From positions 2,304,501 through 2,368,500 of the forward strand of contig WPIO01000021.1 of NCBI GenBank assembly GCA_009760855.2: 64,000 nt of DNA, in the 5' to 3' direction. Source of the DNA: Cristatella mucedo (taxonomy: Eukaryota > Bryozoa > Phylactolaemata > Cristatellidae). Position numbers and translations under genes: made by a program. Of this stretch, positions 46,105 through 59,000 are shown piece after piece. The notes below the pieces were generated by a model. It had not been told where the DNA came from, made no database searches, and saw only the letters and a program-made list of their open reading frames with translations. The stretch's first letter is position 1; every line of letters starts with the position of its first letter.

Positions 46105-46595
46105 CGTAGAATAATTAATGGAAAGCCACCAACGCTCCTCCAGCAAAGAGAAACAATGTTTTAATCTCTGGGATTTTAAGTGTGGCAGCCATATTTACAC
46201 CCAGCTGTGATGGCCTAGTGGCTTTTTTGGTAGAACAAAAATAGAATAGCAATAGTGTAGCCGAGACAGAACGGGAAACTAGTTAAATTGATTGCAAGTC
46301 ACAACCGTATGCAATCCTAATCTCAAAAAAGAATCAGACTTGATGACTAGCTATGCATGCAGTCTTCATAATTCAACTTTAAAAATTTGGGCTGCTGCCA
46401 AAGACGACACCTAAATTCCGAGCACACGGCGACAATTACTTGACAGCACTTTTTATTAGAAGAGCAAAGTCTTCTAGTCATACAAGACGCTTAGCGCATC
46501 TTGTGAGCAGCAGGTCCGTTTTTACGTCATTAGGTTTAAGAAAAAATTCTAACATCTTGTATCGAATGTCTGCAGGCAAGTATTTATTTCGTCAG
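46105..46595. other. Unassigned DNA
   Basis: No gene recognised. Confidence 0.35.
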
Positions 46596-46599
46596 TTGC

Positions 46600-46830
46600 T
46601 GCAGCAGATGCCGACGTTTAAAACAATAAATAAAGTTGAGCATCGTCAGTATAAAAGTCATAGCCGAACCTATGGGCCCGAATCACTTTTCTCAGAGGCT
46701 CTGCAAAGAGGGCAGCGAAAGATAGAAAACTGACACTTGTGGAACTCCACGTGTGACTAATCTGGCGGATAAGACCGGAACCCCACACGACAATGATTGA
46801 ATACGTTTGGACATTAACGATTTGAACCAC
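46600..46830 (-). mobile_element. RT fragment of an L2/CR1-type LINE
   Basis: The minus frame contains the motif-C relic FGYDFYTDDAQLYLLF, with the catalytic pair intact as DD (ADD changed to TDD), preceded by SVSFLSFAALFAEPLRKVI. This differs clearly from the other L2 copies and implies a third or older lineage. Confidence 0.7.
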
Positions 46831-46881
46831 GCCATTGCCTCGTCTGCCAGACGGATCCTTTTTCTCAATCCTTTAAGTAAG

Positions 46882-47335
46882 ATACCATATTTTTACAAGT
46901 ATAAGTCGCACCAATTGAAAGTCACACCCTAAATTTATGGACACGATTTTTTGAAAACTTTTTACTAGAAAATTAAATTAATAAATATATAGCTAATTTT
47001 GAATTCGTGCAAGTTTTCTGTAATCATCACAGGTAGCAAGAAACTCGTCATCAGTATCAATGCTAATATCTTCATAGTTTTGTCTGAATCGTCACTTTCA
47101 CTGTATGCAGAGACTGACATTAGCGTGCAATGTATAAGTCACAGGTTTATTTTTTGTAATCATCACAGGTAGCAAGAAACTCGTCATCAGTATCAATGCT
47201 AATATTTTCATAGTTTTGTCTGAATCGTCACTTTCACTGTATGCAGGGACTGACATTAGCGTGCAATGTATAAGTCGCAGGTCTATTTTTTGTAAATTGG
47301 AAAAAGTGCGACTTATACTCATAAAAATACGGTAT
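46882..47335. mobile_element. Non-autonomous DNA transposon (TIR element) with internal 136-bp tandem duplication
   Basis: The left end ATACCATATTTTTACAAGTA then TAAGTCGCACC is the inverse of the right end, whose complement reads ATACCGTATTTTTATGAGTA then TAAGTCGCAC. The TIRs are at least 30 bp with few mismatches. Inside, 47020-47155 and 47156-47291 are direct copies of 136 bp differing at only about six positions. In complement, both units carry a relic frame like SESDDSD ... DTDDEFLATCDDY, so the element may derive from the acidic end of a transposase gene. Superfamily is not assigned. Confidence 0.8.
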
Positions 47336-47339
47336 CATA

Positions 47340-48425
47340 GGACAGAGACCGGTTGAAAGAAACGAGCATGCAGAAATAGACAAAGGCCATGTCCGAGCCA
47401 GACAGATGGAAGAGTTAGACTTCAACCCTGAACGCTCGGCGGAAGAGGCATACCCTGCCGCTTGCCAAGCGGCTTAGCAAACTGCAGAATTCAAGTCGGT
47501 TAGCGTCTATGCGCAATAAGCAGGTTACCCTGGCTACTGCATGTCTGGCAGAAGCCTACTTGCAGTTAAAAAGGGGTCGTGAGTGGGCGGTGTGAACTGA
47601 ACCAAAGTACAAACGTGAATAGCCTTTTTAACTGAACTTTATTCGCGAGCCCACTATGTTTCGGCGGCGTGTATAGTTCAATTTTATTCCCACAGTACTC
47701 GCAAAAACTCAGCAAGACATACGTACACACCCAACCTATAACCGAGGCGCTCCAGCAGTGGAAGCAACAGGCAGCCCCGGATCGAGCTTCCAATGGCTAC
47801 GCAGAAGCGCCCCCCCCCGTGCTTGCCCTGAGCGCCGCTCCAAAAAAGACCCCTTAAACCCTGGTAAACGCTTCTCTACTCACGCACGTTTATATACACA
47901 AACGTACATTTATGAATTCGTATCGCATGCACACATCCACACATCCTCCCACTACATTCGTATATGTTTGTATCTGCGTACAAAGTATGCTGGAGGTAGG
48001 CCACAAGCTAGTGCTAGTTATTAGTGTTTCCCGAGTTACACTTCTCTGATATCAACGAGTTTCCTTAAGAAGACAGTTAGTCGACAGGTAGCTATCGTTT
48101 CTGATATATTTCAATGGCTCTGGTCTCCTTGCAGGGCCAGCACAGGGAGTCTTCATTAGCCATTGAAAGGATCAGCATGCAAGGCTGAACTTGATTGAAT
48201 GGCAGATCGACTGCATCGTACTGCATACTTGCTTTATTAATGCTTGCTGCTTATTTCAGATCTCACTAATTACTAGTTTGACTCACGACCGATTACTTTT
48301 TCCGCAATACCTAACAATACGTGGGACTCACGACCTGACGTAATGCGCATAATTGTGCACACAGGGAAGTTTATGTGCAACCGACGATCAGGCTAGAGTA
48401 CGCAAGGCGTGAGACTGAATGGACA
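47340..48425. other. Unassigned DNA
   Basis: No gene recognised. The frame at 47566-47793 and its neighbours are short. Confidence 0.35.
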
Positions 48426-48429
48426 GCAG

Positions 48430-48690
48430 TCGGTCTCGTCTGAGCGACGGTCCTACGCCAGTTCGTAATTAACGGCGATCCAGCGAACGAAAGCGGCCGC
48501 GACTCTCTCGGCGTGCCGACGCCGCCGCCTAGCAATCGGAGGCTTTTTCCGAAGCTCTGCGTCGATGACGCGACTGTGAGCGGCTCGGCGGTGAGGGGAC
48601 AATTTCTCTGCTGGCGTATGTCGTCGCTTGGCAATCCACGGCCGAGGCCGATGAGGAAGATGGAAGACGCCGAAAACCCAGCACCTGCGG
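48430..48690. other. Small CpG-rich island
   Basis: A local rise in CpG (GGCGTGCCGACGCCGCCGCC near 48511) in AT-richer DNA. Overlapping frames on both strands lack a known domain. It could be an isolated promoter or enhancer. Confidence 0.3.
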
Positions 48691-48699
48691 CTCTATTGA

Positions 48700-49635
48700 C
48701 ACTGCATACAACCGCTATGAAGATCATTCAGGCAATCTATGGTTTCACGAAACCGTAAATCACTCTGCAAGAACCCTAATCCATATACTTGAATAACTGT
48801 TTATCTGAAATACCACAAAAGCCTAAAGCTGCCAAAGCTGAGGTAAACCATAAGCCTTGCACGGTAAGCAAGATTCCTAGCCTATATGCCTAACCTTAAA
48901 TCTAAACCATAGTCTAAAACCTCAACCCAAGGCATACATATACCGCGGCGATTATCTGCTATACAAATATCAGTGACTTGTCTCAAAAGCCTAATCCAGC
49001 GTGGAGACACAACAAGACACTGACAGACATAGACAGGAACAGCTTGCAGTGGTGAACAGTCTGGCATAAGTTCCAGAGGCAGCAGGGAGGGTAGAGACTA
49101 ACTGAAACTGGCAACTAACAGCTGTGATTTGTACAGCATCTCAGGTTGAGACAGTGAGAGATGGACTGAGACAGGGACCGACAATTGAGGATAGTTTAAG
49201 AAACTTAGTCTATGAGACCGAGGCTAACTGAGTGAGATAAACTGGTAAAGATGGTACACAGACGCTAAGGTAGAAATAGCTGAAGACGGAAAATGTCAAA
49301 GAGGGCCTTGGGCTAAAGTGCTACTGCACGCTGCTGCTTGTGAATCAATTGAAAACGTAGACCCGAGCAGACGTTGGCTCCTGCTTCATGATTCTTTGCT
49401 TGCATATTATCGCCTTGGATATACGAATGTCTCCGACATTCAGTTCCGACTCAGTCACGTTGAGGGAATCTCAAAATCTTGCCAACCATGTCTGTTAGTC
49501 CAAAAGTAACAGCAGTCGTGAGCAAACGTCTGAATTTGCGATATTTAAGTGATGGATAAACCAAAGATGAAATATTAATTGTAGAAACCAGACTAAGTGC
49601 CGGAGAAAGGTTAAAATTACAGCAATTTGGTGTTA
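48700..49635. other. Unassigned DNA
   Basis: No gene or recognised repeat. Confidence 0.35.
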
Positions 49636-49639
49636 AGCA

Positions 49640-52600
49640 CTTTGATATTTAGCACGTTCCCCCACATGCGTCACTGTAGATCTCTTTAACTTAGTGGTCA
49701 TCAGGCCTGTTGAAACTCCATCGGCCAGACTTGACGCTTGCCTTTGGAATCCTCGCTCAATGTGCAATGAACCTCTGGTAATAAGCGACCTTATTTCTGA
49801 AAATGGTATCGACCTGCTCACCCTAACTGAAACTTGGCTGAAATCGATTAACTGCCCGACAATTAAAGACGCTACTCCATCTGGTTTCTCGTTCTTTCAC
49901 ACCCCAAGATCGATCAAAACTGGAGGTGGAGTTGCTATTATCGTGAGCTCGAAATTCAACTTCAAGCCATTTGCGGTATCCTAGAAGCAGTCTTTTGAAT
50001 CGATTGTCCTGGTCTCACCCGAAAACAAGCTACCGATAGTGGCAGTAGTCTATCGCCCACCAGGTACCAAATCCTCCTTTATCTGAGATTTCTCCGATCT
50101 CATTTCGATTCTGTGAGCAAGAAATCGATCCTTCCTCGTTATGGGTGATTTCAACGTTCACTTTGATAACTTATCTGACCCTTTCAGCACCGAATTTCGT
50201 GCATTGACTGACTCATTGTCTCTTGTGGCGAATGGGCATGGCCCTACCCACATCAATGGTCACACACTCGATCAGATTCTCTCCTACAACTGCACTTTGT
50301 CATCACGAATTATCACCAAATCCTGCTTTTTTGACCACATGAAGATCTCATTCAATCTACAGTGTGTGCCCACATCCTCCTCTAAAATAACCTGTGAATC
50401 GCGAAACCTCAAGATCCTTGACATCGATGCTGTCCGTGCGAGAATATCTGCTTCACCTCTGCTGCCCAGTCCTCCCTCCGATCTGTCATCATTGGTAGAT
50501 AGCTACAACGCGACACTAGCTGACACGCAAGACGAGTTTAAAACTCGGACAAAGCGCACTGTGCGCCCCCGCCCAGATGGCCTATGGTTTACCACAGACA
50601 TTAAACTAGCCAAGTCTACTAAACAAAAGCTTGAAATAGCATACAAAAGATCCAGACTAACAGTCCATCGACAGGCACATGAAGACTACTGTAGGCCGTA
50701 TCAATCGATACTAGCAAAGGCAAAGTCTAGCTTCTATAGTAACATTGTTGAATCACAGAAGCACAATCCAAAAATGCTGATGTCGATAATAAACCATCTC
50801 CTCAACCGTTCCCAGATTAGCTCCTTACCTTGATGATCCTTGTGATGATCTAGCCGATCGCTTCTCTCGATTCTTTGTGCAGAAGATAGACAAGATCAGG
50901 GAATCCATCCCTGCGATGACAACCTCCCCACAAAAATGCTGGTCCTCGGTTCCTGGCTGCACCTCAATGTCTGCATTTAAGCAGGTCACTAGTGATCTAG
51001 TCCTAAAGTTCGTATCATAATCAAAGAAGACAATAAGTCCTCTGGACTCTATTCCCACTGTCCTGCTCCTACGTTGCATTGATCTTATGCTGCCATGCAT
51101 AACTTACATCATTGTTATGTCATTAGCCTCAGGTCATCTCCCAGCACCTATCAAAAGAGCTGTAGTCAGGCCACATCTTAAGAAAGCGACACTAGACCAA
51201 GGGAACTTAAGCAACTACCGCCCAGTCTCCCTTCTACCATTCCTGTCAAAGACACTGGAACGAGTCGTGGCAGACCAGCTGAACTCATATATCGAAGCCT
51301 CAAACCTTGCTAGTAAGTTCCAGTCTGGCTTGAGAGCTAATCACTCCACAGAGTCAGCATTGCTTCGGGTATACAACGACCTACTCAGGAATGCAGACAT
51401 GGGTAGGGTGTCTCTGCTTGTTTTGCTCGATCTTTCGGCAGCTTTTTATACCACCGATCACAAAGTTTTTCTAGAGCATCTCTCATCTTGCCTGGGCATC
51501 ACTGGCACTGCTCTGCAGTGGTTCAGGTCCTATCTCAGTGGGAGACTCCAGAGTATTGACGTGAATGGACAAAGATCATCTGAAGTATCTCTGAAATATG
51601 GTGTAACTCAGGGCTCCGTGCTATGTCCGGTTCTTTTCACGGTTTATACTCTCCCTCTTGCTGATGTGATTGCCTAGCACAATCTAGGCTTTCACTTCTA
51701 TGCGGATGACACTCAGTTGTACCTTTGCTTTGATCCCTCCCTGCCTTCGAGACCCTCAAATTCTCTAAACTCACTTGCCGCATGCATTGATGACATCCGC
51801 ACATGGATGGCAGCAAATTTTCTAAAACTAAACGATGATAAAGCTAACTTACTAGTTATGAGAAAACCCAGTGTGATTCAGAGATTAGAAAGGCTGTCTC
51901 TCAAAATTGGCTCTGCCAGCATATCTCCTGTTGCATCAGCTCGAAATCTAGGTGTCATATTCCAAAGCGACCTCTCGTTAGACGACCATATCAGCTCCAC
52001 AGACAAATCTGCCTATTGTCAGCTCCATAACATTGCTAAAATTCGGGCTTGTTTAGATAAGGATACCACATCCAAGTTGGTCCATACATTCGTGACATCT
52101 CGTCTCGACTTCTGCAACTCACTGCTTACTGGCATACCGGCATGTGCGATCAGGCGATTGCAGCTGGTGCAAAACTCTGCATCTAGGCTTGTCTGTCGTG
52201 AGCGTCGCAGTTGCCACATTACTCCACCTCTCGCCGACCTGCACTGCCTACCAGTCACGCAACGGATTGACTTCAAGGTTTTGTCGCTCACTTTTAGGTC
52301 CTTTCATTCTATGGCTCCAGCCTATGTCTCAGATAAACTACCCCATCAGCCAAGCATCGTACCACCCGCTTTTCGAAATCCAACAGTCGACAAATACCTC
52401 GTACAAACCTCAAACTTTGGAGACCGTGCATCCAGTTCGTATGCTCCCAAAGCCTGGAACTCCCTCCCGACCTGCGTCAGAACATCCCCTGACCTGACCA
52501 CATTTAAAAGGAACTTAAAAACACACCTATTTAGGACAGCATTTAGTGGGTCCCTGTGATTCGTCCTTGATGCGCTTATGCATGCTGACACAGTGCATGC

Positions 52601-52797
52601 TGCCACTAACCAAATTTGCATACTGACCCTGTGCATGTCACCCCTAACCATATTATTCATTTTGCTTTGTTTTCATGCAAGATTTTACTTACCATTCACT
52701 TGCATTCCTTTTGCAGCAAATTTAAAGCGCTTAGAAAGAGATTAAGTTCTCTGAATGCGCTTTATCAAGTGCATTATTATTATTTTTATTATATTAA
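49640..52797 (+). mobile_element. L2 LINE copy B, near full length, inactive
   Basis: This is the most complete LINE in the window. In order it has an APE-type endonuclease (LISENGIDLLTLTETWLKS near 49800; MGDFNVHFDNLSDPF at 50141; GPTHINGHTLDQILSY near 50240), a linker, then the reverse transcriptase: PVSLLPFLSKTLERVVADQL near 51225, motif A LLDLSAAFYTTDH, motif B YGVTQGSVLCPVLF, motif C FHFYADDTQLYLCF near 51690, and the C-terminal [16 protein letters not shown]. The terminus AGAAAGAGATTAAGTTCTCT and a TTA-rich tail end it at ~52797. Lesions: TAG at 49982, a stop near 50117, a frameshift at ~50830, TAA at 51018, TAG at 51675-51677, and Asp-to-Tyr in the AFD of motif A. The 5' boundary is approximate. 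Confidence 0.95.
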
Positions 52798-52799
52798 GA

Positions 52800-53540
52800 G
52801 AACAAGGTCAAGCAAGTAGGAAGATAGTCAGAGCTGGACTGAGAGGCATACGATTAAATTTGTGCCTTTAGGTGAGATAGAGCTACCAATGCGCATAAGA
52901 TATTCAGCTCCAGACAGCCACCAACTCTTGGTCAGTTAACCAAAAATTCTCGCTGTCTGCTCTGTTCGAAAGCTGCGAGAAACGGCATACAGATGCGATT
53001 ATTGAACTCATCTATCGGCAGTAAATTTTTTTGAAACGCTTGTGGTGAGCTTTGGTTCAATCTGAATAGCTGTCAGCAGCATCTCCAGCAGCTGAAGTGG
53101 AAGCAGCAGCAGTAGCACACCCACATTCATTTGAAGCCGCTGTGATCAGTGATAACTTCCAGACTCGCTCTCCATCTGAGCAGGTCAAAACTGTACTCAG
53201 GTCGTTAGCTTAAAAACCAAATTGTGAAACCGAACCACATAATGATTAGCTGAGGTTATTTTGGCATGACGTACTTTCAGGGTTCTGCTTACCCCATGAT
53301 AGCTAATCTTTTGTCCCAAATGGTTGAGGCAGTATTAATTAGTTTAGCATTCAACTGGCATGTTATTATCAACGTAACAATTACGAAAATAAGCAGCGGC
53401 ACCAATTGTGCCATCTGCACAGCTCTGAGGGCCATAATAAATGGAGACTGATGTCAATAATTCCACTACTCGAGTCACTGATGTACAATTCAAAATGTTG
53501 ATCTTGGCTATTTTTAATCAATCCCGGGTTAACACATTAC
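52800..53540. other. Unassigned DNA
   Basis: No gene recognised. Confidence 0.35.
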
Positions 53541-53544
53541 CTAG

Positions 53545-53625
53545 TGAGACTTGTGCTGATCTCCCAGATCGCTTATTTAGCATCTTTGTCAGCAAGACAG
53601 ACAAGCCAGTTCTACCGGGTTTTAT
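53545..53625 (+). mobile_element. Short L2 ORF relic
   Basis: The frame ETCADLPDRLFSIFVSKTDK corresponds to the segment DDPCDDLADRFSRFFVQKID between endonuclease and RT in copy B. Only this short stretch is alignable. Confidence 0.5.
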
Positions 53626-53629
53626 CACG

Positions 53630-54495
53630 TATGTGTACGAACTGTTACTTGCTACTACACAGGCGGTGTTCGTTGCAAAGGGGAATTTTTTTCACAAGCC
53701 TTCATGTCGCGTATATACTTTACGTAGCTTCTCAGAGCTCAAAAGCGTTGTCAAACGTCAAAACATTTAGAGGGACCAAACATTCAAAACTTATCATCTT
53801 GATGCAGAGCAACCAAACTGGTCTTTAAACCAGCCTGCTGCTAGATGCCATCTGAAGAGACTTACATGTGTACTTCAATGTGATTATAAATTTCCAAAAG
53901 CAATTCTTGCTTGTCATGGAATACTTTAGAGCACAAGCCAAAGGCTGTTCACAGCTTTGAATTTCCATCAGCGGATCTACTGGTAACCTGAGCTGTCTGA
54001 ACAGCATCAATCTGACTGACCATGCCTATGGAAGCTTGCTCCACTGGACAGAATACTATCAGCGAAGGCGGCGAAAACAGGTCCTAATCACTTGCCGTTT
54101 ACTATAGAACTCGGCAAAACTCTGCAGCAGCATGCGATTAAATCTTTCCATCGTACCATAAAACTAGGGATGTCCAGTTGCAGTCCTAGTTTTGTGGATC
54201 CCCGACAGCGTGTGGCATTTCGTAAAAGCAGATATTTCAAGCATTGCTCCTCCTATCAGACTGTATGTCATTAGGCACATCAATTCGACAAAAATCCCAT
54301 TCCCATGCATACTGTGTAATTGACGTACGGTGCGGAATTCCTGTATCTACAAGAAATTTATTCTAGTTTAACTGCATTTCCGTCTTAACTTCTCTAAGCT
54401 ACAAGGACTAAAATGTTGCTGAGCTTGATGAGTTTTCCGTTGCTCACCCATAGTCCAATAAGCTTTCCGTGTGTAAACGGTAGCCGAAAACAAAT
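53630..54495. other. Unassigned DNA
   Basis: No gene or recognised repeat. Confidence 0.35.
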
Positions 54496-54497
54496 AT

Positions 54498-54640
54498 TAG
54501 CTGATAGCAGCCACAGTAGCTGCAGAAGAGCCTTAACGGCTATCGCCACTGCTTTCAGTACTCAATAAAAGATTGCATACTGCAGAATTTGAACCCACGA
54601 CTTCGGTCATGAAGAGCAAGAACCTAACCTCCTGCTATAT
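54498..54640 (-). mobile_element. SINE-1 copy
   Basis: On the minus strand it has a B-box complement AATTTGAACCCACGAC, the hairpin body (complement of GCCTTAACGGCTATCGCC), and a 3' end complementary to TATTAGCTGATAGCAG. Confidence 0.7.
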
Positions 54641-54644
54641 TACG

Positions 54645-54900
54645 GCAAAAGACTTCATCTTACGCAGCAAAGAGAAATTAAGAAAAAGTGTTTTTGAGAA
54701 GAAGCACTGCTGAGTCAGAAGGGCAATGGAGAAAGTGATTGGTGTACAAATAGAAGCTCAGGACGGCAGAAAAGGAGGAGTCACAGTCGGTAGCAGGACA
54801 ATACATTTGTAGTAGAATTAGTAGGGTAAGATAGTTATTGCCCCGAGTATTTAAAGCTAGATTAACAGCTGTATCCAAGATGGATTGCTCTATTTAAGTA
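54645..54900 (-). mobile_element. LINE-B fragment
   Basis: The plus strand reads GACTTCATCTTACGCAGCAA then AGAAGCTCAGGACGGCAGAA, matching the interior of the LINE-B 3' region. The terminus itself is missing and is replaced by the SINE-1 at its left. Confidence 0.7.
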
Positions 54901-54904
54901 CCTA

Positions 54905-55570
54905 ACAAGTAGAGCTGCTGCTGTGCTCTATATTACCCCTCGGGCCTCTTCTTAGTTCAGTCTGCATGACTGGATTCGCACCACTCTTCTGAAAAAACGA
55001 TGCATGTGAATAACATTAATCGCTATATCATATGACTAGGTCTTCTTTGTGTCGAAGATTCCTTCTGTGAGCTTATCATTCACTTCTGAGAGAAACCATG
55101 CCTTTCTTCCCAACCCGTCACGGAGAGCTGAGTTGAAAGCAGACCATTTTTAGATGTGATCAGATCATTACGTAGCAGTCCTGGATGGAGTCTAAGCATG
55201 TCAGATTGTGATGAGTCATATATAACGGCTTTTCTATGAGGAGAGACCGCCGTCCACGCTGGTCCAAAATTAGTTTAGTGCATGCACTGCAAAGTCCTTG
55301 TTCAATTTCCTGCTCATACAAGGTATCCGCCAAAGCCACCGGATCATCTTAAGGTTTGCTTTGAAAGCACATATCGATTACTCAATCCACCTCCATTAAT
55401 GCTACTGCTTGTGCTAAGCAAGGTAGGTCGACTTTAACTGTCCACTATCTCATTATTGTGTTCAGTTCTAGGAAATCTCATACACAAACAAAGCAGTAAG
55501 ATAATTACAGATGGTGTAAGACTTGTCAGCTAGTTTGGCTTTTAGTACACGTCGATCCTGCCAAGTAATG
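54905..55570. other. Unassigned DNA
   Basis: No gene recognised. Confidence 0.35.
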
Positions 55571-55574
55571 CCAT

Positions 55575-56050
55575 TTCTTATAAATTTGCGCTGGTTCCTT
55601 ATCAAACAGCAAATATAATTCAAGATTCTGTCACTCAATTTTAAGTGTCTTCCATTCTCTGGTTCCAGGCTATCTATTTTCAGTAAAAATGCTTTCTAGT
55701 CAGGCTTCTCATCGCACCATTTTTCTGACTTAAGTCGCGTATCTGTGCCTCGAAACCCCATCAAATTACGTAGTGATTTAGCCCTCACTTCAAAATTTAT
55801 CGCTTAGCCTAGAACTCACGTCTGCTGACAGCACTAGGCAAACTGAATGAACAAAATTGAAAATGAATCTCAACTCCCACCGTTTCCTCGAAGCATTTGC
55901 TTCGTCCCAGCGAATTGTTTTGCACATGCTGGCACTGTGCACGCTATAAGTAACCAATTAAATAGCCTCCTTTTCATTTAATATAATGTCCCTTGAAAGA
56001 GATTTAGCTATGCTTGACAACTCAAGCAATCGTCGTAACAATAATATTTT
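55575..56050 (+). mobile_element. Ancient L2 3' region
   Basis: Diverged text in the order of the L2 C-terminal ORF and 3' UTR (AAGATTCTGTCACTCAATTT near 55623, CATGCTGGCACTGTGCACGC near 55927, CTTGAAAGAGATTTAGCTAT near 55990), ending in an AATAATATT tail. Confidence 0.7.
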
Positions 56051-56054
56051 TATG

Positions 56055-59000
56055 CTGGTCTATATTTAAACAAACGAATGAGCGGTTCCGCTGTACTTTT
56101 GATTGGATGGTGCCATGTCAAAGCCACACGATGATCACTAATAACGAAGCTAGTACCAGACTTATATGACTGCAAAATACCGAAAACTGTATGGCGGCTT
56201 GCGGTTCCTTGCTTGGTGCTCAGTAGTTCTGCTCCTGACCGCAAATTACTTTAATTACAGAACTTCTAACACCATTCTTAACGGACGACGCTGGGTGGTT
56301 TCCGAACTAGGCTTCCTTGCCACCACCAACTCAGCCCCCCTGGAGCTACGAAGCCAGACTGGTGTGTCTTAATTGCTTTCGTCAGCAAACACTGGCAGCC
56401 AAACTGACGGTAGCAGATCTCGACCTCGACGGAAAGCGCCCACATTTACATAGAAGGTCCACGTTGTTAAAGTAGTGCAGTCATTTTGACAGTCGAACAG
56501 GGCCACATCCACAAAGCGCCAGCCACTGCACTCACTCCCTTCAAAGCCCAAACTACCAATGGCTAGCTGTTAATTAAGTTTTGCTTTTTATTAGATGTAA
56601 ACATCAATGAAACCTTGACATTAAACATTAAACCTAAACATTGGATTCCAAATAAGTGCCGCTCATGAACAGTAGAGTGCAAGTAACCAAACAAAACCAA
56701 CAGTCTCCAAGATCAACTTAAGGCTTCATTCACGACAGCCATTCTAGCAACGAGTTTGGCTTCCATGTATCTTCAGAATACTTGGCTTTTCATATGATCG
56801 GCTGGTCAACAATTCACTTAATTGGAGACCGGACAACATATTTAGCTTCAAGACTATGACAGCAAATACTAGAAACAACTTAGAAACTATAGTGTTATGG
56901 GTGCCCTGAAACACGGTGAAACAATCCTCTATGCACCACTGGATAGGCCATAATGAACGTGACCTATATTTATCATTTCAGCCATCGTGAATGCAGTCTT
57001 GCATGCATTCTCTTAAGTTTGGCAATCTATGAGATATAAAGGCAATACCCAAAAATATTGTTGCTGATCAGGCAAGCACTCTAAGAATTTTTGAAAAGTG
57101 AGTCATTAAGTTACTGCAGTTCCGAGCTATAAGTTCAATTCCTTTGATATTTGACTCCCCGATTTAGCTGTCGTGACATAGTCGTAACGTATTTGATTGA
57201 CATCCAGAAATGCATAGGCCACGGCATAGTATTCAATATGTGCAAATCGCACTGTAATCACTTTTAAAATAACTTAATACATATCACAGTCATCGAAGAA
57301 TAGAAGTCAATTGACAATTCTGAAAATAATAGAGGAATCGTCAAAACTTATAGCTCGAAAAGAAGTGCCGTCGATTATTATTTAGCTCCAGAAGGTGAAC
57401 GATAGCCTAAGCACTGACAGATGAATTATTATCCCGCATGTATTAAAAAGATTTAATAAAGTCATCTGCCTCATAGTGTAGACACCGTTAGCATTACCAC
57501 CAAAGTGCTTAAAAGTAGATTGTCCCTTGTAGGATAAACAGTTAATCACCTTAAGAATTTCCTCGGAACCAGTCTTCCAGCAAGTTCAAACAATCGCAGG
57601 CTCACCATTGTTTGTAATCGGCAGAGGAAGGATGGTCACTCCATTCCTCACATCAGTCGTGCAGGGCTCGGGTTTCAGAAACCAGAATATTATCAGTATG
57701 TCAGTTTTAGGCTCTCATATTATATCATGAACCTTAGCTTTCTAAGCTGCATGTCGGGCTAGATGATTTCGGTAGACGAGCTTAAACTTAGTACTTTGCC
57801 TGTATGCAGTGGTCACGTTTATGCCATTTACATCTAAGTTAATTTAAAGTAGACCTTAATCAGAGAACTGCCGCAGACCATCATTTCAAATATCGCATTT
57901 CTGCGCCCAGCTCTAATAGTCTCTGAATCAGCGTATTTGGCAATTTCATCAGATGCCTAGATGCTTTGAGTAATAGGTCCATTTGGGGGTAAGCACGTTC
58001 TCACAATTCGCTCCTGATCGGCGCAGCAGTGATCTTTGATTTGCTCAAGTTTAATCTAACACTGATGCTTAGTAAGTGGACGTTTAGAAGGTAATATCAA
58101 TATTTTGTAACCTATTCATGTGCTAGGCACACAATCCATCGATGAATGCACACCTTGCACTCGTCTAGATTAAATGGCGCGCTTCAGCTAGATACCTTTC
58201 AAACTAGTCGCAAACAATCAGATGAGCACGAGTTGACTAGGAATTCGCTACAGCGAATTGTCCCGATACTTTTCAGACCCCTCCTTTGCCAAAACTACCC
58301 TCTTCGCAGTCACAGTTAAAACAGTTTTCTTCTTCGAGCACCAGCAAGCGGCTCCAGGTCTCATTCAAAAGATATCTCAGCTTCTAAGAACACCGTCCAC
58401 AAAACTCTCTCGAAACGTCAGCCATTCCTTGGCCCACGTGGCTGTAGGGAGAGTTCTAGCCACCCTTTGGCCACGAAGCTCCAATTACCCCTCGATTAAT
58501 TGACCGGCTGCTTGTGCACGGAGTGTAGTCGCAGAAGCTGGAAGTTGGCAAGTAGGGCGGCACGCGGGCAGCGGCTCCTCGCTGGATAGGCTACTGGCCG
58601 CAGTTCGACCGCTGCCTCGCGGTGGTCTGTGGTAGGACCCTTGTGTCCGTACCAGGTAAGGAGCGGCCACTGACCTCAGGCTCTCGATTTCGTAGCCGCT
58701 AATTGACAGCTTCCGTCGGACGCGAGCTTCACGCTGCTGCTAACCCGGGACAAGCTGGAAGTAGCTCGAGGCTAATCGCATCTGACTGCACTAGCTACCC
58801 GAAAGTCTCAGTCGGTTACATTGGGCGGGACGAACAGGGATCGCTTACTTCTCGTGTCTCTATTTGGCACGGGGCAAAACTGAGGCTGAATCGCCCGAAC
58901 AGCCCTTAACTTTCAACATGCCGTCAACCGTCATCATTAAGCATACTGAGACAAGAGATGGTAAACATTTACGTTTACGTGCTATTAAGGCGCTCGCCTA

